A stretch of 64,000 nucleotides of DNA from positions 7,502,001 through 7,566,000 of the forward strand of contig NC_044585.1 of the NCBI RefSeq assembly GCF_901933205.1. Direction: 5' to 3'. Source of the stretch: Camarhynchus parvulus (Eukaryota > Chordata > Aves > Passeriformes > Thraupidae). Position 1 is the first letter of the stretch. Each line of letters opens with the position of its first letter. Below, piece after piece: positions 13,829 through 25,960 of this stretch. A program made the translations under genes and the position numbers. A model generated the notes under the pieces. The model ran no database searches. It was not told the DNA's origin and was given only the letters and a program-made list of their open reading frames with translations.

Positions 13829-15920
13829 ATCCTGCTTCCCCCCTCAGCTATCGAGGAGGCTCTTGGCAAAGACTGTCTCTAATATGTGCTTGCATATGGC
13901 AGAACATCTATCTGGATGGAAGCAACCACACATTAATGTACAACACAAATAATGAACAATGATTCATCTGAACAGGCTTGATAGGAAGGGCTGCTTTTTT
14001 CAAATCTGGGCCTCAGTAAAGCTTTGAAGGATAATTTCCACTAAAAATTGGATCAAGTCCATCAAGAAGAACACAAATCCCTGTTTCCTCCAGATTGTTT
14101 CACTCGATTCACTAAAATGTTTATTCTACACTCAGAAAAAAAGTTGCTGGAATTTCTAAACTGCATTAAAATTAATCCTTTGCTTCTTTACAGTTGCCAT
14201 TTTCAGTGCTTCCTTTGTTCCAAGCTGGCGCTTACAGGAGCTTTCATAACCAGCAGGCAATCACATACATCCTTCCTGTTTGCAGTTTTTACTGTACTTT
14301 ACACAAACAAAAAATGTGGAACAGTCCAAAGTACATCTCAGACATCTGAGAAAGAAGAAGGTAAATGCTGCTAACAGTTCCCAGCAGAAGACAAGATGAG
14401 GATAAAGCCACCTAAGACTTGAAATGGAGCTGCCTTATTAACTCACATGTACCTTGTGAAAATAAGCTCGTGGGATAACCCAGCAAGACTCACACAACCC
14501 CACAGTGCTCCTGAAGCACAGATCTGCTCTGAAGGTACCATTCAAACACCAGGATAGTGGCTTTACAAAGGGAGGTGGAAATTAGTACACAGAAATCCCA
14601 TGCCAGATCATAAAAGCATTGGTCCTGGCACCTAGGAAAGGACAAGGCTTGCCCTACAGCACATCTAATGAATTAATATGTACAACACCAGAAGCCTTCA
14701 CTCCCTGCAGAGCTCTTCAGCTATCTGGCCTGTATTAGGCTCTAATTCCAAGTGAGTTTTAATTAAGGACTCTTTCCAGTGCATACCTCCAGCAGGTTGG
14801 AATAGCTTGATTTCATGATACTGGTCAGCTGTGAAAAATGCTCAGTGGCCAGTGACACTTTTCTGTCCCTCTCCTTAACACATGGAGACCAGATTCAGAG
14901 AATGAGCAGCGAGTCACACACTGGCTGACAAACGTCCTTCCCCATCAGCTGACACTGAAAACAGACACCCCCCTCTGCAGCCAGCACTCCAGGATGGTTA
15001 ACAAACCCTTATTACCTTTTGTGAACCTGTGTCTCATCAAAATTTAAGCAGACACGTTGTCACACTTCAAAAACATCCTATTTCCTGCCAATGAAACAGT
15101 GAATTGCTGCTTAATGCTCTCCAGCAGTATTTGTTATAGAGCAAGGAGCCGGCTCTGGTACCCTACAAAACACACTCACCTCCCAACAGCCCTGTGCATC
15201 TGAAAATAGACAGGGCTCAGGTGTTTTTACTACAATGCCAGGAAAAAAACCTTGTCTACTTGAGCATTGATTTTGTTAGCCCTGGTGCAGCTGCACTGCT
15301 GCTGAGAACAGGACAGAATATTCAAGCGTGCAGGGGCCTTTAAGGAAAAAAGAAGCTGTATGGTTTTATGTACCTATCTGATACACATCAGTGGGAAAGG
15401 ACTGGCTGATTGCTACAGCTTGAAAGAGAGGAAATACCTTTAGTTGTATCCTTATCCTTCTATCTACTGACTCACCTATCTACCTGTCTGGTGATACAGT
15501 GGGAAAAAATACTTCATCATTCGCCCTTGCCCAAGCTTTGGCTATGTGCCACACCAAAATATCATAAAAGACATTTGCTGCTCCAAAGCTAAAGAGGCAG
15601 CAGGGAATGACCATGTGCAGGGTTTTAGAAGCTTTGGAAGTGGAGCTGAAGGCTCTCAGTCCTGCTCTTCTAACAGACCCCCCACCACCACATCATGCCT
15701 AGTGCTTCAGAGAGGGCTGCTCATTGTTTGTGGGACAGAAGCAGCAAGTACAGAGGGATGGAAAGCAGCTGATCCCAGAGTGTACCAAGCACCTGGATGG
15801 AAAGCAGCATCAGAGAGCAAAACTGTCTTTGCTCTTGCAGGAAAGGCGTCCCTGAAATTACTGTCCCACCAATGCACAGGGTTTGCTGCCACACAGCTAC
15901 TGCTTGACCATCAGCCACTT

Positions 15921-16092
15921 GATGCCTGGGGAAGTGGTGGAATTGCCATCCCTGGAGATGTTAAAGAAATGTGTGGATATGGACTTGAGGTCATGGTTTA
16001 GTGGTGAACATTTGGTGGTTGTGCTACATGGACGGCTGGACTTGATGATCTTGGAGGTCTTTTCCTACCTTAACAATCCCCTGATTTCTATA
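15921..16092 (+). repeat. CR1 LINE 3'-end fragment, plus orientation
   Basis: The segment follows the terminal part of avian CR1 elements. It reads a GGGGAAGTGGTGGAATTGCC-like entry, then CCATCCCTGGAGATGTT, then CATGGTTTAGTGGTGAACA, then GACTTGATGATCTTGGAGG, then TCTTTTCCTACCTT. It ends in a decayed form of the ATTCTATG-type terminal repeat near 16080-16092. Only the 3' untranslated end is present, as is usual for 5'-truncated CR1 copies. Divergence from the consensus is marked, so this is an old insertion. It is the best evidence for an avian source. Confidence 0.88.
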
Positions 16093-19000
16093 CTTTACTC
16101 TCTTTGGAGGAGGAGAACAACCCTTTAATTATGGAAAACAACAGTTAAAATGTCTTTGCAAAAATAGGGGAAGAATAATAATGCATATATGTATGAAATG
16201 TTACACAGTTGCAGTGGACTGGAGACAATTCTTTGCTAAGAGGCTGCAATGGGAACAATATGCAGTCTGGATGCCTTTTTTCTTTTTATTGTTTATTGCT
16301 TAAATGAATGATGTTCATAAGGTTTCCCACAGCCCCACAGAGTACCCACACAGGTCAATAAAGAGAATTTCTCTATTACCACAATGATTCATGAAAGTCA
16401 TTACTCCCACTTTGACTCGCTTCCCAAAAAAATCTGCATGTAGCAGCACACTTGCCAAATGCTCTGTGTGTGCTCTTGGTGAAACTGGTGCAGACATGGT
16501 TTTGTGAAACAGAACTGGAAATATTGAGAAATGTGGAGGACACAGAGCACATGCAATCTCTGAGGATAATTTTCGTGCTGCTGGACTGAGCAGGAGCAGC
16601 TGCACAGTGGGGTCTAATGGCTCCCCACTCTGCCACACCTCCTGCCACGAGGAATACAGAGAGATGGGATGAAGTCAAGTGCCACTGAGGAGCTCTTGGC
16701 TCTGTCTCCAGCCCTGTTTCAAGATTTCACTAAGAAAAACCATCTCTACACAGCTGGAACCCAGACCCTGCCCACCACACCCAGCATCTCTGTCTGTCTC
16801 ACACACACTCAGGCTTACTTTCTTTTTTCCTGCTGGCAGGAGACACCTTATCTAGAAGGTTATGCATTACTGTGATACATTTGCTTTTGAAGTACTGAGT
16901 GGCTTTTAGAGTCTGGCATTTTGAACTTTCAGGAGGAAGAATGTTACTCTCACAGCAAACTTTGAAGTCTGTTTCCTGAACACATTAACTGTTTACTCTC
17001 TTTTTCTCTCTCAGCCACTTTAAGCTCCTCTACAGTAAACACAGTCCTCAGACCTGAAAAATCTTATCATCCAGCTATCAAATAACATCCCAAACAGAAG
17101 AAATTAACCCACCTATTCAAAACACATGCAGTCTGAGAGAGGAATGACACCACATCTGTAATAGGGGCCACAGTCTCCTCTTCACATACTTGTCATTTAC
17201 ATTCTATGGATGTGGCATCTTTTGCCAACTTTAAATGCATATCATAAAAAGCAAAAGCTATCATCAAATGTTCTTCCTTTTCCAAATCTCCTCAACACGA
17301 GCAAATCTGGATCTCAACTCCTCTTTCAAGGCCAAGCATTTTGGTTCCTAATCATCACCTGTGTCCTGCAGATTTTTTAACAAAAGCTTAGTTGTGTGTT
17401 TAAAACCTACAACTGCAAAAAGAAAAAAAAAAAGACCACATCAAAGAAATCTTTGGCTGTACTTGTGTATTCGACCACTTCCAAAAAAACTAGGTTATAA
17501 TTTCACATTCAGTTACACAATCACTAAATCCACCAACAACTACAGAAGAACCTGATCCTGTAATTTATTCTATTCCAAACATGAGTTTAGGATAACAAAG
17601 ATTCAGCCTGATAACTTCCCTCATTTAATGTAATTCTTTGTCATGAAAACAGAAACAAAAACAAGTTCTTTGCGCTAGGCTGTGTTGTCAATTTAAATGC
17701 CTTTGAAAAGACTTTTGTGGTTGAGTGACCTGGGCTGTCTACGTGCTCAAAACAACCAGCCCTCCATTAAAGAACAAAGAAAAGTATGCTTTACTTTTTA
17801 TCTGATAAACTTACATCCTGATCTTAATTGGTAAGACGATTTTGCAAAATTTGACTTCTTTTGCATTAAAGAAACAAAATTTCTGACTAGAGTTGGGCTG
17901 TTTATTTAAAACCGTCAATTTAGGAGATACTAATGTTAACAAGCATAAACCTGCAAAACTCCACCCAACACAGACAGTGGAGTTTTGTCAGTGAGTCATC
18001 CATTCCTCCTCAGCAGAATTAAAATATATATTGATTCTTTAGCTTCTTTGCAGTAAAACACGTTCAAAGCAAGCGTTAATAAACATTTCTCAGTTTCTGC
18101 TTCAACCTGATCGTCTGCTTCTTGCTATCCTTCTAAGAAACTGGAGGAGGAAACTTGCCCAACTCACTGAAAACAAATGGCTTTTGCATAACTGTAACTT
18201 CAAGAGAAAACCAGTGACAAAAATCACCCCACAGAAGCCTGGGTGATGGTGTAAGCCAGGCAACTCCTCATGCTGCAGTAAATGTCTGAGCTGAAGAACA
18301 CAACAGAAAAGCGCATCAGAAGCGCACAGCAGAGAAGACACAAGCCCACCTTGCTCATACTCATTCCCCTTTTTCCCTCTGCCACAAGTGCAGGCAATGA
18401 GAATTAATCAAGGAAACACATGTACCCAAGATCTCCCTCTGGAGTGCCTTGATCTTAAGAGTACATTCCTGCCACATGTGTATCTTCTCAATCTTACCAT
18501 ACTGTTTTCCCTGTGAAAGCTTATGAGAACATTCTGTGCCTTCTTATTGCTCCCACCCTTCCCAGGAAGAGAGAGATCCAAGAATCTCAGAGCTTTTGAG
18601 CTCATACTTGCCCTCCACATTTGGGCAAGATTCCTACTGCTGATTCAGGAGCTTCAGAAGATGGAAAATAGAATTCTCTCTTTTCATATGCTGGACACAA
18701 GGGCTTGTTTGCTTTAAGCCAAAGCTAGGGCCACAATGATTATAAGCCAATCACTGTTGTTTCAAAATTTCCTTTACTGGGCTGGAAGAGATTTATTGGT
18801 GATATAATTGTTTTTATTACTGGATTAACAGAAAGCTAAACAAGAAATAATAAGATGGTAAAACTGTACCAATTCAGAAATCTGGTGCAAGATGGTGGGT
18901 CAGTGCTGCTGCTGAAATATGAAAAAGCAGAAAGAAAACCAGAGGATTTGAACTATCCTGAGGAGAAGGCTGGAAGCAGCTGTGATATGCAGCATGCACA

Positions 19001-19660
19001 GGAAAGGAGGCCAAGAGGTATCTGTCCAGCTGTCCTCCCAGAACACTCCCTGCCCCATTCCCTGGCCTGGCTGCTGTGGTTCATCACTGCTCAGAGTCTT
19101 CTGACCCAGACCAGGAGAGCTGAGCATGATGTGAACTGGCCAAACCCAAGTTACCACGCTCACAAGACTGAAAGAATACAATTACCTGGTTTGGGTTATA
19201 CATAAAGTGTGAAAGGAACTGGTTCCATCTGGCCCTGAAAACTACTTTTTTATGAAAGAATATTCTGTACTTTACTATGTTGGCTTAAAACTCCCCAAAG
19301 CTCTTAGCCACCTGTATTTGATCACCTGCAGTCTGACTGCGAGCTGGCTGCTCGGCATCGCTCATCTAAACACGCTCCCTGTGCTCAGCCTGCTCTCACA
19401 CCCACAAGCCTCCCATTTCACACCTCCACGGCTGCTCTCTGGGTCACAGGGACCACTTTCGTCCCAAAGTTTAAACATTCGCTTAAAAAAATTTGGATGT
19501 AAAAAAATGGCAAAGAGAAATAATTAAAAACTGGCTTGAGAATCCAGAATTTTACGCTTGCAAATGCTGCACTGGCTTGCCTGTTTTTTCTTAAAAAGTC
19601 ATCCCCTCTGCCCCGAGAATGTGGTTTTCCTAGAAGGAGACTTGGAGGGCTGTTTCCTTT
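16093..19660. other. Non-coding sequence, no gene seen
   Basis: Single-copy sequence without recognisable genes. Noted items are the hairpin at 17954-17987 with an AP-1-type TGAGTCA just downstream (17992-17998), and an A-rich stretch near 17420. Several 60-116 codon frames on both strands show no known domain. Confidence 0.65.
17954..17987. repeat. Perfect 11-bp inverted repeat with 12-nt loop
   Basis: The left arm CAAAACTCCAC (17954-17964) is the exact reverse complement of the right arm GTGGAGTTTTG (17977-17987), and the loop is 12 bases. A consensus AP-1 word TGAGTCA follows at 17992-17998. The stem is too short for a typical microRNA precursor. It could be a protein-binding palindrome or chance. 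Confidence 0.8.
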
Positions 19661-20060
19661 CCCAAAGCCTCAGTGCCACCAGTGCTGGTGGCTGCTGCTC
19701 CTTTGCAAGGTGACAGCCCTGTCCCCGTCCTGTCCCCGCGCGTCAGCCGCCGCCGCGCTCAGCCTGGCTTGGCCTCTGGCCTAGAACCTGCTCTCGGCTT
19801 CCTGGCTGCCATTTGGCATGTTTGGTCTATTTCTGTTTTAACTCCTTTTCCTTTCTTAGAACATTTTCCAGGCTGGGAAATTCGATCGGAGGCTGCCCCC
19901 AGTGGCTTGGCTGCCAGCAGGGAGGCTTGCCAGCCCGGAGCTGGCAGGGTGAGAATTGGACGCTTCCGCTCCCGGCTCCTCATGGACCTCGTGCCCCCAG
20001 CTCAGCCTGGGCACTGCTGCAATGGCACTGAGAATATGGGGTGTCTGTGCCTCCCCATTT
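19661..20060. other. GC-rich patch with a CpG-dense core
   Basis: This is the most GC-rich part of the window. A CpG-dense core at about 19727-19762 contains CCGCGCGTC and CCGCCGCCGCG. Overlapping frames of 70-163 codons on both strands are explained by few stop codons in GC-rich DNA. It is shorter than a usual CpG-island promoter. It might be a decayed island, a promoter for a non-coding transcript or a local GC-biased patch. Confidence 0.4.
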
Positions 20061-20268
20061 CCCCCAGGGAACACGGCCAGGACTCCTGGTTTTTCAGTAA
20101 CTTGGCTACTCCAGTCAATGACAGCAGCTCACCAACTGAGAGGCACAAGGGAAAAATATGCTAAAGGAAGATGGGACACGTTCTTTTGCCTTGAAGAGGC
20201 TGTTGAAGACTCAACACCATTGAATAAATGTCAAAAAGGTGGAAATAAACCTGGAAGGTCCCCAGTGT

Positions 20269-20278
20269 GCCACGTGGC
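20269..20278. promoter_or_regulatory. Palindromic E-box GCCACGTGGC
   Basis: A perfect 10-bp palindrome centred on CACGTG, the class of site bound by bHLH-zip factors such as USF, MYC/MAX or CLOCK/BMAL. It lies about 200 bases downstream of the GC-rich patch. A single 10-mer is weak evidence of function. Confidence 0.35.
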
Positions 20279-23171
20279 TCCATTACTTCACCTCCAAGTT
20301 GCCACCACTTTGGTGGTTTTGCTGACATAGAAAGCTTGGACACTTTGTACATGAATGCCTCTCTTTTCCTATGAAACCTCTACACCCAAAAGGGAAAAAC
20401 CTGGGGTGGAATGGAGGCAGTGCCAAAGGACATGGTCCAGAGGGAAGGGAAGCTGGACTGCAGTTTCCATGCTGCCATGTAGGTCACAGAACTGACACCA
20501 CGTTTGGCATGAAGAGTACGGCACTCAAAAATCCTAAGTAATACAAAATATTGGAATTTGTCCCTTTGGCAAGAGAACTTACTGTAAGAACATCAAAATC
20601 TTCGATTTAAACTAAGTTTCCATACAATTTTGAATCAAGTTCAAAGCCTTGGACCTTATTGCTACGGCACTCCCCGGCTTACATCCAAGTTATCTAAGAG
20701 ATTATTGAGTGCTCTGGGATGACAAAGAAAATGTTGACATATTTACAGTTAGCTTTCTATAACTTTTAAGTTATGGAATTGATGTCTGGTATCTGCAGAC
20801 AATGTGTGTGATACAGACACTGAAAAAAAGGTATTTGCTCATTTGCTCCTTAGACCTTTCACTGCAAGCATTCACGATATAAATAAAAGCTACAAATATT
20901 ATTTCACTCCCAATACAATTATTTACGTTCCCCTACACAGCCTAATAACAAACATATTTCTTTTCAGCCAAGAGAGATCTCAAGTGGTTTAAGGGCTATG
21001 CTGCTTTTATCAGAATGGCAAAATGAGCTGCAGCCGTGTCGTAGGGCAGACCCAGCCAGGATAACCCTGTGGGTTATTAGAAGAGTTATAAATACATTTA
21101 GCCCACATAAAATCCATGTGTGTGTGGGTTTCTTTTTTGAAGAAAAAGAGAAACAGACAGTAAGTTTTGAAGGCCCAAGATCAGAACTGAGTTTCTTTCC
21201 TGTGACTGAGACAACTCAGGAGAGCGTGTGGTCCATCAGGAGGGTTTGTCCTGGGGATGCTCCCCTGGGGACAGGGCAGGTCACCGTGTCTGCTTCCAGC
21301 ATGAGACAACTGCATCTTCCCTAACATGCTCATTTGCTGGATTTCCTTTGGCAAAACCCTGGTGTGGCATTGCTGGCCCTTCTGCTACTGTCCCCTGGGA
21401 GGGGAGTCCCCTCCACAGAGAAAAGCGACATTCCCACCTCCTGCAGGCACAACCTAAGTAAGGTAACTACTGTGACACAAGGAGCAAATACCACTTTTTC
21501 TGCTTCAGTCATGAGCTGCTGCCTATCTTGCTTTAACAGTGTGAGATGCAAGAGAATTTAAAATAAATTACGGAAAAGCTTTTTACTTTTCTCACAGAAA
21601 AGAAAAAAAAAAGCCAAAATAAAAGCCCTGAACACCAACAGTTTGACAGCAAGAGTAACCTCCAGTTCAGTGTCAGCTTTAATGGAAGAGAAAACATAAG
21701 GAAACGTTTTCATTTTGAAGGTCCCAAGAGACTCTTCCAAACAATAGCAAGAAAAAACATTGCAGAAGTGCCAAGAATCAGGGGAGTGCTCCATTTACTT
21801 ATTTTTATGGTCAGCCACTGATCATGCTGATATTTGTCTTTGGCTCTGAAATCTTAGCTGTGTTAAAAGAAAGATAATATACAACTCAGGGTAAATCCAA
21901 AAACAAACTGAGACATTCACAGAATTACTGTTGCTATCTCTGAATGCTGATTTGTAGTTGATATTTTATATTTTTACCTTACAGATTTCTAGAACAGTGA
22001 TATCTTTCTGTATTACATTCCATGCAGTGGATAATTTTCTGCTAGATTTCCTATGCAAGTAGCTAAAACACTTATTGTTTTGCCAGAAGAACAAATCTGA
22101 ATTTATACATTTAAACCATCAAAATGCTTACCATAACTTGTAAGATTCTCAGTGGCATACAAAGGCTTTCAGTGAAGTACAGGATTGCCGCAAAATAGAA
22201 AAAATAAAGGCAGGTGGCCAAATAAAAATGCTCCCAGCTTTCCACAGGGTCCTTCAGACTATGGCATACCTTCAGACAACAACCAGCACTGGAATTATCT
22301 TTAAGATATCAGCTGTCTCACTTGCTCAAGCTTCCACAAACATTCCCCCTCTGCAGTGCCTGGGAAAGCCACAGACCCTGGGATGGTGGCCAATGGTCAG
22401 TGAACTCTGCAGAGCCCACGGGGTGAGGGAGATACAGAGGCAGAGCCTGTCACAGCAAATGGGCTCTCCCCCTCTACCTGGTCATGCATTATACAAAAAT
22501 CACCATTTCCACTGTACTGCTGTCCCTTGGAGCAATGGGGGAGATCTACCAGTGCTCAGATTAGTTACCACCCACTGAACAAAGTACTCAAGGTGGCAAC
22601 TGCTCGCTGCTGAACTGAAGAGCTCTATTCTAATTTTACAGTGTTCCTTAGACGAAGCATCTCATGGTATCTCAGTGACTCTGTCTGGGTTTATTTGATG
22701 CTGCCAAATTTCCTCCTCCAATCCTGTCTATCTCCTCTCTCACTGGCCTCAGTATTAATGAGACTGAGCTAACAGATTGTGGCATGTCAACATGCTGAGC
22801 TGACATCCTGCTGCCCCCTCCGTGCCTGTCTGACTTTTAAGCTTTTTCTTTCCATTTCCCTTCTGGATTATGTGTAACATGCTCTGTAGTCCAGGAATGC
22901 CTCTTGCTTTGGCTGCCTTGCCTCTCTTTTTGGCATGCTCATGGAGCCACAGGGAATCTTGCTGAGGCCGGCTAAGTCACATGTTTGCCCTTTAATGAAC
23001 ATTAAAAAGAAAGCAGAATCTCTGCCATTTTGATGTTTCTATTAATACAGGCCACAAGAAAGCTCAGGTTCCTGCTACAAAGATCACAAAAAAAACAAAG
23101 GCTTCTGTAGCAGCTGATGCAGAAGGGTTTGATCATATTGCAAAGAAAAGATCAATTATCAGGCAGCACAA

Positions 23172-23181
23172 AGCACGTGCT
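23172..23181. promoter_or_regulatory. Palindromic E-box AGCACGTGCT
   Basis: A perfect 10-bp palindrome with a CACGTG core. It stands in AT-rich non-coding DNA with no other strong motif beside it. It is a possible bHLH-zip site but could be chance. Confidence 0.3.
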
Positions 23182-23874
23182 CAGTTTAAATTTGTTCAGC
23201 ACAGCAATTTGGTAAATTTTGCTGTCGCTTTCTGGCATTTCTGAGCTTCGTCTTGAATGACCTTTACTCAAGGATTTATTTTCACTCACTGAACTAAAGA
23301 TGCTCAGCACAATGGAAAGATGTCTTTGGGAAGTCACTTTATGGGATACATCTTGAGATTAGGAGCTGAAACAGTGACATTCTTTCATAACCCTTTCCTC
23401 CCTTCTCTTGGATCCAGCAAAGGGGGAGAACACTTGGGGAATTATAACTTGCTTTTCCACAGATGCCCCACACAGGGACATCTCCTCTGGAGAACAGCAA
23501 ATGCAGGTGTGCAAAGACCGGGGGAGGCAGGGAGAGGGAAGGCTAACATCCCCAGCACCTCAATTTCAAGTTCAGCTACAAACACATCCCAGCTAAGTCA
23601 AACTCCGTCTCTCTAACAGTGATTTGCTGTGTAAAAAGCAACCACCAAACCAAAAATATGACCGTGTTCAGCTGGAGTGACCTTTGCAAGAAATCTAGGG
23701 GAAGAGAAAAGAGCAGAATCTTTCCTTCCAAGGGAGGATTGTGAATTGTCTCCCAACTGCACTCCTGAGCGTGAATCAATTTTCTTCCAGTCGATAACTA
23801 GCGCAAAGGTTCTAACCTTCATTTGTGCTCCAAATACTCAATCGGGGATGTAGAACACATACCAATTAAGCAAT

Positions 23875-24080
23875 TCAGCTAAAATAAGAAGGCCGTGAAC
23901 CAACATCGTTGCTGCAGCTGCCCCTGAGGGATCGAGGGTTAGCAGCTTGGGGAAAAGGTAATTTATTGAGCTTAATACTCTGCGAAATGTTCTCATGATA
24001 ATAAGATTGTAAGATCGTTTTAATATCTGAAGTCATGTTGAAAAGGTCATTTCTCACTTTTTACGCCTACCTAAGTCATG
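23875..24080. promoter_or_regulatory. Candidate conserved non-coding block
   Basis: AT-rich sequence holding unusually many CpGs for its composition (near 23893, 23906, 23932, 23982, 24015 and 24063) plus GGTAATTTATTGAGCTTAAT-type homeodomain cores at about 23957-23976. In birds and mammals most unselected CpGs decay, so this pattern hints at constraint. No coding frame covers it convincingly. Confidence 0.3.
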
Positions 24081-25960
24081 TAAATTAGAGCTACTCAAAC
24101 AGAGTTGAGGATGTTTGCAGCCTAAGTTTTTCTACGTTTTTGGATGACAGAGAAAAATGTCAGTAATCCCATGTGGTGGACACAACCAGCCAGTGACCAT
24201 GAGTTTTAGAATAGCAACAGTAATGGAAGCAGCAACTTTTGCTGTGCATTAGGCCATCATTTCATCTTTGACCTAGCTACAGCTATACTATTCAGACTTC
24301 TGTCCTCCTTTTAAATGTTGTGATTTGTTAAAAAGTTATTTCAAACACACTACATGTAATCTGAAAGGGGAGGGGAATATAGCTGATGTCTTTGCCAGAA
24401 GTTTTATAACCCAGGGAAATGGGACATTGGCAATTTCACAAAGTACTTGCCTCTTTCCCAACATGCCTTTTTCCACAAGAGAATTAACTTCGAGATTCTT
24501 TTTTCTTTCCTTTTTTTAAAATGCTTTCTAGGCAGAAACTTTGTAGACTTTGCCTCCACATCTCCCAGCCAACATTCCTAAATCACAACTTGCAGCTGCC
24601 CTTGCTATTGCAGCCTCAGAGCCTCCATTTGGCAGAGCACCAGCATCATGCCAGGATGTGATGTTTCTGTGATGTGCACAATTACCCAACAGGGATGGAG
24701 CAGAGATCCCCAAATGCATTTCACTAAGGCCCCTGAATCATATTTGAAACCAAGTCTTCAAAATTTATAACAGCATTAGGCTATCTAGGCCCTTAGTTTC
24801 ATTTATGTTTTGAAGCTTCAAATCCATCACACAATGGAGCTAAACGAGGGCATTATTCAGAGCAGTAATGCACTTGATCCCATGGAGGCTAAATGATAGA
24901 AATCCCATCCTGCTCTCCTCTTTTATTTTCCAGCATCTCCTTTCCTCCTCATCTTTCAGCCCCAACTCTTGTCCTTTACACAGCCACTATAAAAAACAAC
25001 CCTCCCAGGAAAACCTCCCTTGCCACCCCCCCTTCCTAATAATTTTTCCATCTCCTTTCTGCTGAACCACTGCCCCATTTGTGACTCCTCACTGGTCAGA
25101 GGAGTCACAAGCTTTTCAGAGGAAAAGTCTCCTGTTTTTCTCTGCTTGGCAGTGTGCTCCAGAGGTGCTATGCAAACGATTTATTATAACAGATTATGGC
25201 CCAGAGTAATTTAATAGACTGGAAAGCCCAGCTGAGGAGAGCCAGCCATTCAGCATTCACAAAGCGTGCCACGCTTCTATTTTTCAATACATAATACATA
25301 AATCTCTCTGCTGCTGTGGCTCTGTTTTCAGATTTGCTGGGTTTAGTATGTGAAAATTTTCCGACTATTTATCAGCTTGATCTTCTCTGTCAGCCTTTAT
25401 CATCCCTTACAGTCCTCCTGAAAACTCCCTGAAACAGAGAGATCAAGGCAGCTGCCAAACAATGTCACAGCCTTCCAGGGGTGGGGCTCTGCAGAGGGCT
25501 CTATCCCTTCATGACAAAACTGTCACCCTTATTATGACACCAGCAATAATAACATCTAGCTGAACCACTCTATCTCAGCACAAAATCTCTGAGGGAGGAG
25601 AAATGTCTGCATGCTTGTCTTTTGGCTTCCTTGGTTAGGTCCAAAGGGTTGGGGGCAAGACACTTGGGAAAAAAGAATCCTCCTCTGACATTTGGGGGAT
25701 TCACTGAGGACAACTCTTCCATGAAAATGCTTCACCCCATTATGATCTGTTTTGCTATTAATTGGCCACACCTAATAACAAGCCTGCCAGGAATTCACCA
25801 ATTCCCGTGAGAGCCCTTAGCTGACAAGAAGTTCATGCCAACATCCAGGTAACACCCTCCTCCCCCAGCTCCATCAATGCCCACTTTGCTTTTCAGGCGC
25901 AGTTTTGCTAAGGAACACATGGCATCCAGCTCGAAAGTTTTTCCACTACGAACTGCACTT
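24081..25960. other. Non-coding sequence, no gene seen
   Basis: Single-copy sequence. A T-rich/pyrimidine stretch lies at about 24495-24520, and a C/T-rich stretch at about 24905-25065 gives a spurious plus-strand frame. The hairpin at 25079-25110 is the only structured item noticed. Confidence 0.65.
25079..25110. repeat. Perfect 12-bp hairpin with 8-nt loop
   Basis: The left arm TTGTGACTCCTC (25079-25090) and right arm GAGGAGTCACAA (25099-25110) are exact reverse complements around the loop ACTGGTCA. One more T-G wobble could extend the stem. TGACTC words in both arms resemble AP-1/MAF half sites. The stem is shorter than in a standard microRNA precursor. Confidence 0.85.

Larger units (their letters stand above)
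11991..15920. other. Non-coding sequence with a few small repeats
   Basis: No gene is supported. The stretch holds a MIR-like relic (12374-12432), an AT-rich homeodomain-core cluster (12540-12650), a short TTTA run near 13302-13317 and a pyrimidine TCC run (13803-13828). Open frames across the TCC run on the plus strand are products of the simple repeat. The part from about 15546 to 15920 has a 151-codon plus-strand frame that runs into CR1 DNA and is not a gene. Confidence 0.6.
20061..23870. other. Non-coding sequence, no gene seen
   Basis: No recognisable gene or transposon. It includes two perfect 10-bp E-box palindromes (20269-20278 and 23172-23181) and A-rich runs near 21600. A pyrimidine-rich stretch around 22690-22860 yields nothing coding. 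Confidence 0.6.

Noticed and set aside
15546..16001. 151-codon plus-strand open frame
   Set aside because: Its last part runs through the CR1 3' fragment, the rest shows no domain, and the sequence holds an internal 13-bp direct repeat (15756-15768 and 15795-15807). Treated as chance plus repeat.
19888..19910. Possible CTCF site (reverse complement reads CCACTGGGGGCAGC)
   Set aside because: One base is missing relative to the CTCF core, which breaks the register.
19673..20330. Cluster of overlapping frames up to 163 codons
   Set aside because: They overlap on both strands in GC-rich, stop-poor DNA. No homologous protein is recognised.
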